Below are positions 44,187 to 45,185 of a stretch of 45,185 bases of DNA, piece by piece; the stretch's first letter is position 1; each line of letters begins with the position of its first letter. Location of the stretch: the IMG/VR virus record IMGVR_UViG_3300012929_000009, positions 1 through 45,185 of that record. The stretch is one strand, 5' to 3'. A model generated the notes under the pieces. That model worked only from the letters and a program-made list of their open reading frames with translations, was not told the origin of the DNA and did no database searches. The translations under genes were made by a program, and so were the position numbers. This stretch comes from a virus.

Positions 44187-45185
44187 GCGTAACCCTGATT
44201 GGCATATTCGATCTTGCGCCCGAAGCCCGTATTGATGATCTGATTATCCAAGGTCATAGCCAAATATCTGAACGCATCTGCAGCATGACTTGTCCAATCG
44301 TGCAGCGGCTTTGTTTTGATCACTTGGCGCTTATCATCATATTCAGCCCGATAAAGCGTCAAAGCTTCAATGCCGCGGGCACATTTGTTTTTGTCGAACC
44401 AACAGCGAGGCAGCAACATCACGACGTTGCTGATTCCATCTTCAACACGGTGATCAGGCGCGCGCTCAACAACCTCTGACTTGATTCCAAGCGGTTCAAT
44501 AAACTCGATAGTCGTCTTTCCCGTTTGCTTTTGTGTCGCCCAAGCATCATGCGGAAAAATATGCTTTGCATAGTTATATGGCTTATTCAGCACCGCTTTC
44601 ACATCAACCGCAATATCTGAGCCAATGCATTCATAGTAGTCGATCACGTGGATTTCACGGCCGATAACCTGAACGAACCAAATGGCGGTGGCGTCCCGGT
44701 ATCCTAGATCCCATGCCGTATAGACTCGTGCTGCAGGATCATAGGGAACCCCCGCAATACGGTCTCCCTGCTGTGAGAGAGATGCCATCTGCTTACCGTA
44801 GTAAGCACCGATAATTGCCGCCTCGAATGAGCATTCAAATTCCTGAGCGTATTGCTCATCGGTGAGAGCAGTCCTGAGGCTTTCCAATTCTGCGGTCGGA
44901 ATAATACCTGTTTCCGATGCCTTGAGCGTTCGACGAAACCAGCCTTCCGCTAAAGTTCCATCTTCCATTCGATCTATTTTATAGAACCAATCTCGTCCTG
45001 CGGGAGTTCCGATAAAGGTCCCCCAACCCACATAATCAGATAGCGTGGGGCGAATGACCTCGGGCCAAGCTCGAGGGTCCATTTGCGCAGGCTCGTCAAT
45101 GGTGACCCCATCATGGTAAAGCCCCCGGAGTCGGTCGTAATTGTCAGCACCGTACAAACGTATCCGGGCTCCGTTTGGATATTCA
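44183..45185 (-). CDS. terL: Terminase large subunit, C-terminal part (gene begins at 419)
   Basis: This holds codons 99-433 when the terminal repeat is counted (codon 140 onward is unique here). After the Walker B motif DGVTIDE comes WGTFIGTPAGRDW (coupling motif) and the RNase H-like nuclease: YTAWDLGYRDATAIWF with D258 and SHAADAFRYL with D402 as probable metal ligands. The full protein has 432 residues, normal for podovirus-type large terminases. It ends in an ATGA overlap with a tiny ORF before the portal gene. Confidence 0.92.
   Translation of the reverse strand, partial: EYPNGARIRLYGADNYDRLRGLYHDGVTIDEPAQMDPRAWPEVIRPTLSDYVGWGTFIGTPAGRDWFYKIDRMEDGTLAEGWFRRTLKASETGIIPTAELESLRTALTDEQYAQEFECSFEAAIIGAYYGKQMASLSQQGDRIAGVPYDPAARVYTAWDLGYRDATAIWFVQVIGREIHVIDYYECIGSDIAVDVKAVLNKPYNYAKHIFPHDAWATQKQTGKTTIEFIEPLGIKSEVVERAPDHRVEDGISNVVMLLPRCWFDKNKCARGIEALTLYRAEYDDKRQVIKTKPLHDWTSHAADAFRYLAMTLDNQIINTGFGRKIEYANQGYA
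45063..45185. repeat. Terminal direct repeat, right copy
   Basis: Identical to 1-123; see the left copy. Removing one copy closes the terL frame and the circle. Confidence 0.95.

Noticed and set aside
1-45185. CRISPR arrays, tRNA genes, rRNA or insertion sequences
   Set aside because: No spaced repeat series, cloverleaf-like sequence, rRNA segment or transposase was seen on either strand.

Overview
The window is the complete genome of a temperate, short-tailed (podovirus-like) phage, read as a circle of 45,062 bp. The first 123 bases reappear exactly as the last 123, and the large terminase gene runs off one end and continues at the other, so the contig was cut inside terL. Gene content (DUF1376 initiator, Rad52-like annealing protein, DUF6456-like protein, DUF5309-type capsid, SU10-like portal, adaptor and nozzle) and moderately high GC suggest a host among the Alphaproteobacteria, most likely Hyphomicrobiales (Bradyrhizobium or Rhodopseudomonas relatives). 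The host assignment is inferred from protein resemblance only.

There are two convergent arms that start at one immunity region (about 6.6-7.07 kb). The leftward arm starts at a sigma70-like promoter (6602-6630). It first reads a small HTH-like protein, then replication genes (DNA methyltransferase, VRR-NUC nuclease, DUF1376 initiator, RecA-fold helicase), and then terS. It passes through the contig ends into terL, a portal protein encoded in two pieces, an FkbM methyltransferase, a TPR-glycosyltransferase, scaffold, major capsid, head-completion and tail genes, internal virion proteins, a transglycosylase, tail collar, lysis genes and a large glycosidase-like tail protein that ends at 19750. 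The rightward arm starts at a second promoter (7017-7045). It reads about 45 mostly tiny early genes: an HNH protein, Rad52-like recombinase, a second HNH protein, excisionase and integrase. A ribbon-helix-helix regulator at 15.1-15.3 kb with its own divergent promoters is followed by a second early block holding a FtsK-gamma-like winged-helix protein and a PAPS-reductase-like protein. The arms meet tail to tail at 19750.

The CI-like repressor (6681-7001) is flanked by five copies of a 14-bp operator (CGGTA-N4-TACCG). One copy lies between the -35 and -10 of the leftward promoter and one between those of the rightward promoter, so one protein can plausibly silence both arms. Most genes are linked by 1-4 base start/stop overlaps (ATGA, GTGA, TGATG, TAATG), which imply translational coupling and reveal many genes of 15-60 codons, several of them single-pass membrane peptides.

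The most unusual points are: the portal split into 186- and 556-residue proteins with a 28-codon membrane ORF overlapping both; the sugar-transfer/methylation gene pair inside the capsid operon; the five-operator switch with an apparently leaderless leftward transcript; the RHH regulator with a perfect 12-bp inverted repeat over divergent promoters; and two plus-strand membrane-peptide genes buried in the leftward virion operon. No tRNA, rRNA, CRISPR array or insertion sequence was seen, and no stretch over 300 bases lacks a gene.
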